Shown: one piece after another, positions 32,353 through 40,418 of the stretch
How positions within the stretch are numbered: position 1 is the stretch's first letter
Layout of the letters: each line of letters starts with the position of its first letter
From: an uncultured Collinsella sp.
GTDB taxonomy: Bacteria; Actinomycetota; Coriobacteriia; Coriobacteriales; Coriobacteriaceae
Reading direction: 5' to 3'
Assembly: GCA_937943045.1 (NCBI GenBank)
Contig: CALEBN010000067.1
Span: 1 to 64,000 of the forward strand
Length of the DNA stretch: 64,000 nucleotides
Program-made: the position numbers and the translations under genes
The notes under the pieces: model-generated
Database searches by the model: none
Told to the model about the DNA's origin: nothing
Seen by the model: only the letters and a program-made list of their open reading frames with translations

Positions 32353-33804
32353 CTACTCGACCGTATCGACCGTTGCCGCCACGTTGCCGTCTGCCATGCG
32401 CACGCGTATGGCGTCGCCGGGCTTAAAGGTCTTGGCGCTCGTAGCCACCCCATCATCGCTGTACGCGATGGAATAGCCACGGGCAAGCACCTTGAGCGGC
32501 GACAGGGCATCGAGTGAGGCTGCCGCACGGCCCAGGTCGGACGCGGGTTTGCTGAGCATCGTGCGCCCCTGATGCTCCAGACGGGAACTCGCAAGCGTGA
32601 GCGCATGGCGCTTGCCATCGAGCCCCGAGGTGCTTGCGATCAAGCGCTCGGGCAGACGCTCGAAGTTGGAGCGGAAGGCCCCAACCGAACGCGTTATGGC
32701 GCCGGACAGACGATCGGCCGTCAGGGCAAGCTCGGACTCGCGACGCTCGACCATAAACGTGGGGTCGTTGAGGCACGGGCGGCATGCGGCTGCATCGAGC
32801 GCGTCGCCCAGACGAGCCGTATAGGCATCCCAGGCTCGACGACCGCGCTGGTCGAGCATTTCCAGATCGACCTGATCCGACCCGATCATCGAAGCCATCG
32901 CGGCGCCCAGACGCTGATGGCGCGTCTCGAGCACGTCGGCCAACTCCGTCATAGCCGGCGCCACCGATTCTGCCGCTGCCGTTGGCGTGGAGGCGCGACG
33001 GTCGCTCACCATGTCGCAAATCGAGGTATCGGGCTCATGGCCAATACCGGTCACCACGGGCACAGGACAAGCCGCCACCGCGCGGGCAAGCTCCTCGTCA
33101 TTAAAGGTCATGAGGTCCTCAAAGGAGCCGCCGCCGCGCACCAGCAAAATACAGTCGGGCGCCGGCGTAATGGAAGCGGCGCGGCGCAAGCCCTCGATGA
33201 GCTCGGCCGGCGCACCCTCGCCTTGAACCTTGGCGCCCACGCAGACGAGCTCGACGAGCGGGTTGCGACGACGCAACGTGCGCTTGACGTCGTCGATTAC
33301 GGCACCCGAAAGCGAGGTGACGACCGCCACGCGGGAGCAGAACACCGGGATGCGGCGCTTGCGCGCTTCGTCCATCAGGCCCTCGCGGCGTAGCTTTTCG
33401 GCCAGTTGCGCCACTTGTTGACGCAGCAGACCCTCCCCCGCCAACGAAAACGAGCGGGCAACAAAGCTCATGCGACCCGTGGGCTTATAGAGATTGAAGC
33501 TGCCCTTAAAGCTCACCTGCATGCCATCGCGCAGATCGAAGGTGCGCTTGAGATAGGCGCCCTTCCAGATAATGCAGTCGACGGCGGCCGAGTCGTCCTT
33601 GATCTGGAAATAGCAGTGGCCGCTTCGGGCGTTAGGACCACGAAAACCCGTGACCTCGCCCAGAACGCTCAGCTGCGGAATGGCATCGAGCGCACCGGCA
33701 GCGATCTCTACCGCCTGGCTCACGCTGAGCTCCTTGCGCTCCTGCTCGTCCGAACCGTCGAACTCGGCGGAAACGGCATTGCCGGTTAGATTCCAGCCTG
33801 CCAC
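32353..33804 (-). CDS. xseA: Exonuclease VII large subunit
   Basis: 483 aa. Degrades single-stranded DNA from both ends. An N-terminal OB fold (about 25-125, GHCYFQIKDDSAAVDCIIWKG) is followed by the catalytic domain with RGGGSFEDLMTFNDEELARA and GIGHEPDTSICDMVSDRRA. The start is GTG at 33804 with AAGGGGGGG about 5 nt upstream. First gene of xseA-xseB-HIT. Confidence 0.95.
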   Translation of the reverse strand: MAGWNLTGNAVSAEFDGSDEQERKELSVSQAVEIAAGALDAIPQLSVLGEVTGFRGPNARSGHCYFQIKDDSAAVDCIIWKGAYLKRTFDLRDGMQVSFKGSFNLYKPTGRMSFVARSFSLAGEGLLRQQVAQLAEKLRREGLMDEARKRRIPVFCSRVAVVTSLSGAVIDDVKRTLRRRNPLVELVCVGAKVQGEGAPAELIEGLRRAASITPAPDCILLVRGGGSFEDLMTFNDEELARAVAACPVPVVTGIGHEPDTSICDMVSDRRASTPTAAAESVAPAMTELADVLETRHQRLGAAMASMIGSDQVDLEMLDQRGRRAWDAYTARLGDALDAAACRPCLNDPTFMVERRESELALTADRLSGAITRSVGAFRSNFERLPERLIASTSGLDGKRHALTLASSRLEHQGRTMLSKPASDLGRAAASLDALSPLKVLARGYSIAYSDDGVATSAKTFKPGDAIRVRMADGNVAATVDTVE

Positions 33805-33920
33805 GCAGCCCCCCCTTCGTCATCGTGCACAAGGGCTCCGGCCCCGTGCAAATTTAAGTCCAACTCATAGTACAGCGCCGCAGGGACACAAACCCCCACG
33901 GCGCCTGTCAAGCCAATTTG

Positions 33921-34625
33921 TTATCGGTTGGAGTTTCTGTTGTAGCGGGCCATCAGGTAGAGCAGCTGAATGATCGAAGTGAGCGCTGCGGCCACATAGG
34001 TAAGCGCCGCTGCCGTCAGCACCTTCTTGGCGCCGTTGACCTGCTTGGAACTCATACCCGACTGCTCGATGTACGCCACAGCACGTCGGCTGGCATCAAT
34101 CTCGACCGGCAGCGTAACCAACTGGAACAGCACACTAAACGAGAAGAAGATCAATGCGAGGGTCGTGAGCCCGGCGATGTTCATAAACAGGCCCAAGAGC
34201 AACACGATGGTCCAGGTGTTCTGGGTAAAGTTGACGACCGGGACCAGGGCGGTGCGAACCTTCATCATGGCGTAACCGCTCTGACGCTGGGCGGCATGAC
34301 CCGCCTCGTGGCAGGCCACGGCAACGCTTGCGACCGATCCGCCCGAACGGTTAGCGTCCGAGAGATACAGGTTGTTATCCTGCGGGTTGTAGTGGTCGGT
34401 GAGCTCACCGGCAACACCCTTGATACCCACGGCGTTGCAACCGTTGGCGTCGAGCATGCGGCGAGCGACCGTGGCACCCGTGTCGCCGTCCGAGCGAACC
34501 TTGGACCAGGTCTTGTACGTCGAGTTGATATAGCTCTGCGCCGCAAGACCAAGCACCGTACAAACAAGGACAACCAGCAGGTACAGCGGGTCGATGCCAA
34601 AGCCGTAACCATAGTAATAGGGCAT
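33921..34625 (-). CDS. Membrane zinc metallopeptidase (YugP-like)
   Basis: 234 aa membrane protein of the neutral zinc metallopeptidase family 2. One N-terminal transmembrane segment (about 12-30), the HEAGH zinc motif at residues 106-110 (VACHEAGHAAQ), then two or three C-terminal membrane segments. ATG 34625 has GGAGG 7 nt upstream. The physiological substrate is unknown. Confidence 0.9.
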   Translation of the reverse strand: MPYYYGYGFGIDPLYLLVVLVCTVLGLAAQSYINSTYKTWSKVRSDGDTGATVARRMLDANGCNAVGIKGVAGELTDHYNPQDNNLYLSDANRSGGSVASVAVACHEAGHAAQRQSGYAMMKVRTALVPVVNFTQNTWTIVLLLGLFMNIAGLTTLALIFFSFSVLFQLVTLPVEIDASRRAVAYIEQSGMSSKQVNGAKKVLTAAALTYVAAALTSIIQLLYLMARYNRNSNR

Positions 34626-34744
34626 GCGAATTCCTCCGAATCGAATTACACGTTGGAGGCATTCTACCCACTCAGCTGGCAAGCAAATCAGCATCGATGT
34701 TTTGGCACCGTCAGCGAAAACGGTCGAAAGCGAGCAAGGTGACG

Positions 34745-34852
34745 TGAAAGAGAAGCGACGCGTACTTTGGTACGCGAGCGACGATTGAACGTCAGATTGC
34801 CGCTCTCGGCCGTTTGCAGCGTCGAGCTGTTAGGCGGTTTGGTAAAACCGCG
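34745..34852 (+). repeat. Mosaic intergenic repeat, copy b
   Basis: From left: a block GAAAGAGAAGCGACGCGT...GAACG shared (inverted) with 40239-40286, then GTCAGATTGCCGCTCT and GTTTGCAGCGTCGA shared with 5472-5506, then the hairpin GCGGTTTGGTAAAACCGCG shared with 5514-5533 and 62728-62747. Confidence 0.75.
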
Positions 34853-34863
34853 TAACTATATAC

Positions 34864-35997
34864 CTACAGGAGCTCGATTTTGCCGTCCTTCACGGTGAGT
34901 CCCATATTGCCCGAGAGCAAATCGTCCAGGCGCGAGCCCACAAGCTCAAAACGCCAACCTTCGCGCAAACGGCTTTGCTCAGGATGCTCAATGTAGTCGG
35001 CCAGGTCATCGCGCGAGGCAATGACCGAGGTCGCCACGCCCGAGCGCTCGGCAACCAGGCGGATGAGCGCGTACATGAGATCCGTCACGCTCTCAAGCTC
35101 CGGCGAAATCTGGCGATGCCCGCGCACCATGAGCGGCAGGCGATCGTGCGGACAGCTTGCGCCGCGCTTGATGGCCATCAACGCGCCATCCACGTCGCGC
35201 TCCCCCAGCTGGTCGGTACCGCGGATGCTACGGAACTCCTCGACACGCACGGGATTGCGCTTAACCAGGGCCAGCAGCGTATCGTCGGACATGACCCACT
35301 TGCGCGGGATGTTGCGACGCTCGGCGCGGTCCTCGCGCCAAGCGGCAAGCTCGCGCGCAATGCCCAGCTGATGGCGGCTACACGAGTTGATGCGTTTGAC
35401 CTTGCGGAATGCCTCATGGCGGTCGGCGCGGTAGTGCGACTCGTCGGCCAAAGGACGCAACTCGTCGAGCACCCAGTCCACGCGGCCCAGCTCACGCAGG
35501 CGGCTCATCATCTCGGTATAGGCGACGATTAAGTACTTGACGTCATCGATCGCGTACTCGATCTGCTTATCGCTCAGCGGGCGGCGCGACCAATCGGTCA
35601 GCGACTCGGTCTTGGGCAGTGATACGCCGCAGAACGTCTGAACGAGCGCACCATACGAAATCTGCTGGCGCTCGCCCAAAAAGGCGGCGGCAACCTGCGT
35701 GTCAAAAATCGGTCGCGGCAGTGCGCCCACGGTATGGAGCATAACTTCCATGTCCTGTGAGCAAGCATGGAATACCTTGACCACGCCCTCGTCGGCCATA
35801 AGCTCGGCAAGCGGCGACAGGTCGTCGATCACCAGCGGATCGACAGCGACACTCTCGGCGGGGGTGGCAATCTGGACCAGGCACAGGCGCGGATGAAACG
35901 TGCGCTCGCGCAAAAACTCGGTATCGACGGCGATCGCGTCGAACTCGCGGGCGCGCTGGCAAAAGTCGACCAGAGCCTGATGTGTGGAAATGTACAT
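34864..35997 (-). CDS. rnd: RNase D-like 3'-5' exonuclease
   Basis: 377 aa. A DEDD-type exonuclease domain (about 1-180) has VDTEFLRE (exo I, Asp and Glu), FHACSQDMEVM (exo II) and the DDVKYLI exo III segment. An HRDC domain follows (about 210-290), as in ribonuclease D, which trims tRNA and other structured RNA 3' ends. The last 80 residues may be a second HRDC. The start at 35997 (MYISTHQALVDF) matches the domain boundary; its Shine-Dalgarno is weak. Confidence 0.88.
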   Translation of the reverse strand: MYISTHQALVDFCQRAREFDAIAVDTEFLRERTFHPRLCLVQIATPAESVAVDPLVIDDLSPLAELMADEGVVKVFHACSQDMEVMLHTVGALPRPIFDTQVAAAFLGERQQISYGALVQTFCGVSLPKTESLTDWSRRPLSDKQIEYAIDDVKYLIVAYTEMMSRLRELGRVDWVLDELRPLADESHYRADRHEAFRKVKRINSCSRHQLGIARELAAWREDRAERRNIPRKWVMSDDTLLALVKRNPVRVEEFRSIRGTDQLGERDVDGALMAIKRGASCPHDRLPLMVRGHRQISPELESVTDLMYALIRLVAERSGVATSVIASRDDLADYIEHPEQSRLREGWRFELVGSRLDDLLSGNMGLTVKDGKIELL

Positions 35998-36095
35998 ATC
36001 AACCCATCGAATAAGGTTAGGCCCGAAAAACACGGGTAGGATATCGGCATTGCTCTACAACTATACTCGGTTAGTCACAGAACGGGAACGTAAGT

Positions 36096-37013
36096 ATGCG
36101 CTGCCTTATCATCCACAACCCGGCATCGGGCCCCAGCTCAGATGAAATCTACGCGTTCACGCACGCCCTCGCGCAGGGCGGCGACGAGGTCGTGATGCGT
36201 TTTATCGGCGATGGCATGGAGCCCGAGGACGCGGTAGCGGACGTTCGCGAGTTCGATCGCGTGGTCGTTTCGGGCGGCGACGGCACCGTCTCCAACGTGC
36301 TCGACCAGATGCGCGGGTGCGGTGTCCCCACGCTTGTCTTCCCCTCCGGCACGGCCTGCCTGTTCTTTAACAACATCGGCAATGCCCCCGAGGCGGCGGC
36401 ACTCGCCAAGGCTTGCCGCGACGGCCGCACGGTCAAAGTGGACATGGGTGAGCTCTTTTGGCTCGACGAGAACGGCAACGAGAAGCGCCACAGCTTTATC
36501 ATCATCGCCGGCTCGGGCTTCGACGCCGAGATCATGATGAAGGCCGCTCCCACCAAAAACGACATTGGCGAGATCGCCTACTTCCTCTCCGCGCTCGCCA
36601 CGCCCAACCCCACGGTGGCGCACTTTACCATTGAGCACGACGGCATTGTCGAGGAGCTCGACGGCATCTGCTGCATGGCAGGCAATACCTCGGTCATCCA
36701 AAACGACATCAACCTGTTCCCCAACTGCCGCATGGACGACGGCATGGTCGACATCGTCGTTATTGAGCCCGTGCGCACGATGCAGCTGCTCCCCACGGTA
36801 ATTACCGCCGCGCTCGACCCCGCTGGCAAAGTGCTCGGCCGTCCGCAGTTTAAGATCATCCAGACCAAGGAAGCCAAGATCACCTGCACGCCATCGCTGG
36901 GTATGCAGTTCGATGGAGAGATCATCTCCAGCAACTCCGGCGTCTTTGGCGCTCGCGCGCTGCCGCAATGTCTCGACCTCATCGTCGACGATTTTTCACC
37001 GCTCGGAAAATAG
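36096..37013 (+). CDS. Diacylglycerol kinase family lipid kinase
   Basis: 305 aa. N-terminal DAGK catalytic domain with the ATP motif VVVSGGDGTVSNVLDQM (about 57-73) and PSGTACLFFNN, where relatives usually have G-T-x-N-x-F/L-A; a C-terminal beta-rich domain follows. It phosphorylates a lipid such as diacylglycerol or a sphingosine-like base. Followed by a 30-codon membrane gene with a 9-bp gap. Confidence 0.88.
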   Translation: MRCLIIHNPASGPSSDEIYAFTHALAQGGDEVVMRFIGDGMEPEDAVADVREFDRVVVSGGDGTVSNVLDQMRGCGVPTLVFPSGTACLFFNNIGNAPEAAALAKACRDGRTVKVDMGELFWLDENGNEKRHSFIIIAGSGFDAEIMMKAAPTKNDIGEIAYFLSALATPNPTVAHFTIEHDGIVEELDGICCMAGNTSVIQNDINLFPNCRMDDGMVDIVVIEPVRTMQLLPTVITAALDPAGKVLGRPQFKIIQTKEAKITCTPSLGMQFDGEIISSNSGVFGARALPQCLDLIVDDFSPLGK

Positions 37014-37022
37014 GAGGACCCC

Positions 37023-37115
37023 ATGAACGACAATCCCCTGATTGGCTTTATCGTCATCGTCTTGGCCATGCTCGTTGGTTACGCCATCAATGTGATCCAC
37101 CGCCGAAAGAAGTAA
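37023..37115 (+). CDS. 30-residue single-pass membrane protein
   Basis: Reads MNDNPLIGFIVIVLAMLVG followed by YAINVIHRRKK and stop. AGGAGG lies 5 nt before the ATG. A short acidic/polar N-terminus, about 20 hydrophobic residues and a C-terminal HRRKK patch predict one transmembrane helix with the basic end in the cytoplasm. It directly follows the lipid kinase gene and precedes a T-tailed terminator, so both are on one mRNA. It may be a small regulator of the kinase, which is inference. Confidence 0.7.
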   Translation: MNDNPLIGFIVIVLAMLVGYAINVIHRRKK

Positions 37116-37423
37116 ATCCACATTGGTATGATATTCATCCAGTTATCGACTCTCCCGTTGTTTATGCAAATCCTAAACAGCGGGAGAGTTTTCTTTTTGA
37201 GCATTGTCTGGCGCTTTATTCAGCTACAGTAAATGCAGGGTGCCTTTATTTAACTAAAGCAATAAAATGAGTATTATTATCCGCTCATCGTATATTTCTT
37301 CACGCTCATCGAGTAAAAGCTGTTGTCGAATGAATACTCTTTACACTTCCTTTAGGCTAGTAGATGTATTTATTAGCTGAAACTCCGTACGGTTTCGCGG
37401 GGTTTCAACAGTTGGGAGGGATC
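37116..37423. other. AT-rich region before the C69 dipeptidase gene
   Basis: After the terminator about 220 bp is markedly AT-rich compared with the surroundings. No gene; it presumably contains the dipeptidase promoter, but I cannot point to clear -35/-10 boxes. Confidence 0.5.
37149..37199 (+). terminator. Terminator of the lipid kinase operon
   Basis: ACTCTCCCG (37149-37157) pairs with CGGGAGAGT (37181-37189), extended by GTTTA/TAAAC, then TTTTCTTTTT. Confidence 0.9.
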
Positions 37424-39223
37424 ATGAGGTTTACTCATCCTGTCAACACGCTCAAGAAGCTCGGCTGCGGCCTTGCATTTGGAGCAGCGGCCATTATGGC
37501 CATGCCGACTTCGGCGCTCGCTTGCACCCAGATCTACATGGGCAGCCAGCTCACGGCAGACGGCAACACGTACTACGGACGCTCCGAGGACTTCGGCCCG
37601 CGCTACATCAAGCACTTTGGCATCGAGCCCGCACACAAGGACGGCAGCAAGTACACCTCGGTCGAGTCCGGCTTTGAGTACAAGTCCAAGGGCGCAACCT
37701 ACCGCTACACCTTCGTTCGCGACAACCCCTCTCAGTGGGAAGATCGTTACGACGCATATTCCGAGGCTGGCATCAACGAAAAGGGCGTTTCCTGCTCTGC
37801 CACGCTGAGCACCTCCTATAACGAGAAGGCAGAGGAAGCCGACCCCGTCACCGAGGAGACCGGCATCGGCGAGTACAACTACGCCAGCGTCATTCTGGGC
37901 GAGAGTGCCACGGCCCGCGAGGGTGTCGAGCTCCTCGGCAGCTTGATTGACGAGCAGGGCGTCTGCTCCAACGACCAGATCATCATTGCCGACAACAACG
38001 AGACCTGGCTGTTTGCAGCGCTTTCCGGCCATCAGTGGATCGCCATGAGACTCACCGACGATATCGCCTCGCTCAATCCCAACATCGGCAACCTCACCTA
38101 TGACGTCGACCTCGACGACACCGAGAACTGCCTCCACTCCGAGGGCATCGAGTCCATGCCTAAGGAGAAGGGCTTTGCCGAGTACACCGACGGCAAATTC
38201 GACGTCGCCAAGACCTACGGCGAGGAGATTAGCGAGGCCGATATGCACCAGTGGTCGCGCTATGTCCAGGGCCGCGATTACTTCATGGCTCCGCTTGCCG
38301 AGGGCACCGACTACGAGATCGTCAAGGACGAGCGCGAAGAGGCTCGCGCCACAACCGGCGCCCTGGTCCACGAGATGCAGCCGCTGTTCTTCCAGCCCGG
38401 CAAGTCCGACTGGAACACCTTTGAGATGATTCGTTCCTTCGCCGCTCGCGGCGAGAATGTCGCCGGCCTCAACGCCAACACCGACGGCGCCTATGCCATC
38501 GGCTCCAACCGCAACACCGAGATCCACACCTTCCAGATCCGTCACGGCATGGACCCCGAGATCGCGACCATCCAGTGGGAGATGCTCTCCAACGCCGAGT
38601 TCTCCGTCGCTATCCCTCTCTATTCCGCACTGCTCACCGAGGTCAGCCCCTACTTCAGCGATCAGGACGTCTCCTTCGATCACTGTGAAGAGGAAGACGT
38701 CGTGAACAACGAGGAGCCCAAGAACTCCATCAACTACGTTCTCATGGACATCAACACACTCGCCTATGAGAACCGCGACAGCTGCGCCACCGGCGTCCGC
38801 GCCTATCTCGACGCCCTGCAGAAGGAGCTCATCGAGCAGAACCTAACCGTCGACGAGGCCATGCAGGCCGCCGAGGACACCGAGGCCCGCACCGCCCTGG
38901 CCAACAAGGCCGGCAAGGCAGCGACCAAGAACACCTACGTCAAGTGCAAGGCCATGCTCGAGGAGATGCGCGACTACCTCAAGGAGGGCGATTTCTCCGA
39001 GGAGTTCGTCCCGAGTGACTACGATGCCGACAACGACTGCCTGGTCGAGTCCATCACCTACGCCGACGAGGCTCTCTCCGATAAGGACGTTGCCGAGCCC
39101 GAGGCTGAGGAAGAGGCGACCGAGGAGAAGTCCGAGGGCAACAACATGGCCGCCATGGCCGTTGGCGCCGTCGTCATCATCGGTGTCTGCGGCTTCGTGC
39201 TTTATCGTCGCAAGAAGGCCTAA
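37424..39223 (+). CDS. C69 family dipeptidase, membrane-anchored
   Basis: 599 aa N-terminal-nucleophile peptidase. A signal peptide (KK, hydrophobic stretch, TSALA) ends right before C34 of CTQIYMG, the family's nucleophile, so signal cleavage itself would expose the catalytic cysteine. Family motifs YYGRSEDFGPR, ADNNETWLF and RSFAARGENVAGLN follow. The C-terminus has an acidic stretch, one transmembrane helix (about 573-592) and RRKKA. Predicted to sit on the outer face of the membrane and cleave dipeptides. ATG 37424 has GGGAGGG 4 nt upstream. Monocistronic with a terminator at 39244-39273. Confidence 0.9.
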   Translation: MRFTHPVNTLKKLGCGLAFGAAAIMAMPTSALACTQIYMGSQLTADGNTYYGRSEDFGPRYIKHFGIEPAHKDGSKYTSVESGFEYKSKGATYRYTFVRDNPSQWEDRYDAYSEAGINEKGVSCSATLSTSYNEKAEEADPVTEETGIGEYNYASVILGESATAREGVELLGSLIDEQGVCSNDQIIIADNNETWLFAALSGHQWIAMRLTDDIASLNPNIGNLTYDVDLDDTENCLHSEGIESMPKEKGFAEYTDGKFDVAKTYGEEISEADMHQWSRYVQGRDYFMAPLAEGTDYEIVKDEREEARATTGALVHEMQPLFFQPGKSDWNTFEMIRSFAARGENVAGLNANTDGAYAIGSNRNTEIHTFQIRHGMDPEIATIQWEMLSNAEFSVAIPLYSALLTEVSPYFSDQDVSFDHCEEEDVVNNEEPKNSINYVLMDINTLAYENRDSCATGVRAYLDALQKELIEQNLTVDEAMQAAEDTEARTALANKAGKAATKNTYVKCKAMLEEMRDYLKEGDFSEEFVPSDYDADNDCLVESITYADEALSDKDVAEPEAEEEATEEKSEGNNMAAMAVGAVVIIGVCGFVLYRRKKA

Positions 39224-39243
39224 GGCCCTTGCGTTCCAAGAGA

Positions 39244-39273
39244 CGGGCGGGGTCGCATGAGTCATCCCGCCCG
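39244..39273 (+). terminator. Terminator of the dipeptidase gene
   Basis: Arms CGGGCGGG and CCCGCCCG. Confidence 0.7.
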
Positions 39274-39350
39274 CTCAGCCTGCCCTTTTGACCGGCAGGA
39301 AACGCCGCCGAAATCTTTTCAAAAAAGATTTCCCCGCACACACTTTGCTG

Positions 39351-39359
39351 TGCTATAGT
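39351..39359 (+). promoter_or_regulatory. Extended -10 promoter of the trp-leader operon
   Basis: TGCTATAGT, no good -35. Places the mRNA start about 50 nt before the leader peptide gene. Confidence 0.45.
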
Positions 39360-39417
39360 GCAGCACAACAGCAACGAGGTGCGACCGCGCCAAGGCATCA
39401 CGAAAGGAGCCACCAAG

Positions 39418-39486
39418 ATGATGAACACGATGAAGTCTCTCAACAACTGGTGGTGGCGTGATGCGAATACGATCGGTCGAAAGTGA
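39418..39486 (+). CDS. trpL: Tryptophan leader peptide
   Basis: 22 codons, MMNTMKSLNNWWWRDANTIG followed by RK and stop. GGAG lies 8 nt upstream of the ATG. Trp codons 11-13 are consecutive (39448-39456). Three adjacent codons for the rarest amino acid, followed by a hairpin and a T-tailed terminator, are the hallmark of ribosome-mediated attenuation by tryptophan supply. The downstream genes encode an ECF transporter, so the peptide probably links tryptophan scarcity to tryptophan uptake. Confidence 0.85.
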   Translation: MMNTMKSLNNWWWRDANTIGRK

Positions 39487-39491
39487 GTCCC

Positions 39492-39554
39492 TCACGCCTG
39501 TTTTGCGCTCTAGGTGATTGGAAGGCCTCCGGTTTCGACCGGGGGCCTTTTTCT
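39492..39554 (+). terminator. Trp attenuator
   Basis: Terminator arms AAGGCCTCCGGT (39522-39533) and ACCGGGGGCCTT (39538-39549), then TTTTT. Upstream TCACGCC (39492-39498) can pair with GGCGTGA (39455-39461), which starts inside the third Trp codon. If a ribosome stalls on the Trp codons that pairing is blocked, freeing TCACGCCT for GCCT/AGGC (39496-39499 with 39523-39526) or AGGTGA (39512-39517), which would compete with or shift the terminator. The antiterminator is inferred. Confidence 0.75.
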
Positions 39555-39630
39555 ATCTCGAGCCCGATCGCATTCGCATCACGCGCCTCCGTTTTTCTCT
39601 TACACTCCCCTTTTTGAAAGGACTTTCACC

Positions 39631-40206
39631 ATGTCTCAGAACACCACCGCCACCGCCCAGCCCCGCACCGTCCAGACCGCCGACCGCGGTAAACTCGATA
39701 TTCGCGCCCTTGTCCTGCTCGCCATTCTGCTTGCCGCCGGCTTCATCCTCAACTTCACCGTCGGCAAGGCAATCTCGGGCATCTCGGGCGGTATGATCAG
39801 CCCCGAGTTCATTATCTCGGCCTTCTGCCTCACCATCCTGGTCATTCGTCCCAACATTGGCCAGGCGCTCGTCATTGGTCTCATCTCGGCGGCCGTAATC
39901 CAGATCACTACCACCTCGCCGTTTGTCGATTTTGCCGCCGAGGGTATCGCCGCCATGCTCATGGCCGTCATTGTCAACGCCGCCGCCAAGGACGGCCAGG
40001 TTAAGCCCGTCGTCGCCATCGTCGCAACATTCGTGACCACCTTTGTCTCGGGCGTCATCTTCATGGTCATCAAGATGGCCATGCTCGGCGTGGTGGGCGA
40101 GCTCGCCGCAGCCATGCTGCCCGTCGTCGCCATGACCGCCGTATTTAACGCCATTCTGGTCGGCGCCCTCTACCTGCCCATCCAGAAGGCCCTGAAGCTC
40201 AACTAA
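39631..40206 (+). CDS. ECF transporter S component, tryptophan type
   Basis: 191 aa, about six hydrophobic segments after a 30-residue polar N-terminus. Looks like the substrate-binding S subunit of an energy-coupling-factor transporter (TrpP-like). Tryptophan specificity rests mainly on the Trp leader peptide upstream. AAAGGA precedes the ATG. The A1A2 and T subunit genes follow after a 212-bp gap rich in hairpins, which may lower their expression relative to S. Confidence 0.82.
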   Translation: MSQNTTATAQPRTVQTADRGKLDIRALVLLAILLAAGFILNFTVGKAISGISGGMISPEFIISAFCLTILVIRPNIGQALVIGLISAAVIQITTTSPFVDFAAEGIAAMLMAVIVNAAAKDGQVKPVVAIVATFVTTFVSGVIFMVIKMAMLGVVGELAAAMLPVVAMTAVFNAILVGALYLPIQKALKLN

Positions 40207-40212
40207 CCCGCT

Positions 40213-40313
40213 CGGCTTTACGAGCCACCCCATCTTGGCGTTCATTCGTCGCTCGCATACCCAAGAACGCTTCGCTCCTCTTTCGCGCCAACCTGGGGCA
40301 CCTCGTAAAGCCG
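40213..40313. repeat. Inverted repeat with mosaic-repeat core, copy d
   Basis: Outer arms CGGCTTTACGAG and CTCGTAAAGCCG (40213-40224, 40302-40313), inner CTTGGCG/CGCCAA. The core 40239-40286, read on the minus strand, matches 34745-34790 in about 38 of 46 positions. Confidence 0.7.
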
Positions 40314-40356
40314 TATCCGTGCTTCACCACCAAAGACTGTCCCAAACAACGAGCTT

Positions 40357-40400
40357 TTGGGGACGTTCTTAAACGACTAGTCATGTAAGAACGTCCCCAA
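40357..40400 (+). promoter_or_regulatory. 15-bp-arm hairpin before the ECF ATPase gene
   Basis: Perfect arms TTGGGGACGTTCTTA (40357-40371) and TAAGAACGTCCCCAA (40386-40400), ending 7 bp before the AAAGG of the ATPase gene. No T-run. Possible translational control or RNA processing site. Confidence 0.5.
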
Positions 40401-40418
40401 TGATTATGAAAGGTATCC

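Larger units (their letters stand above)
39224..39630. other. Leader region of the ECF transporter operon
   Basis: Holds the dipeptidase terminator, an extended -10 promoter (TGCTATAGT, 39351-39359), the Trp-rich leader peptide gene (39418-39486), an attenuator (39492-39554), and a Shine-Dalgarno for the S component. Confidence 0.75.
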
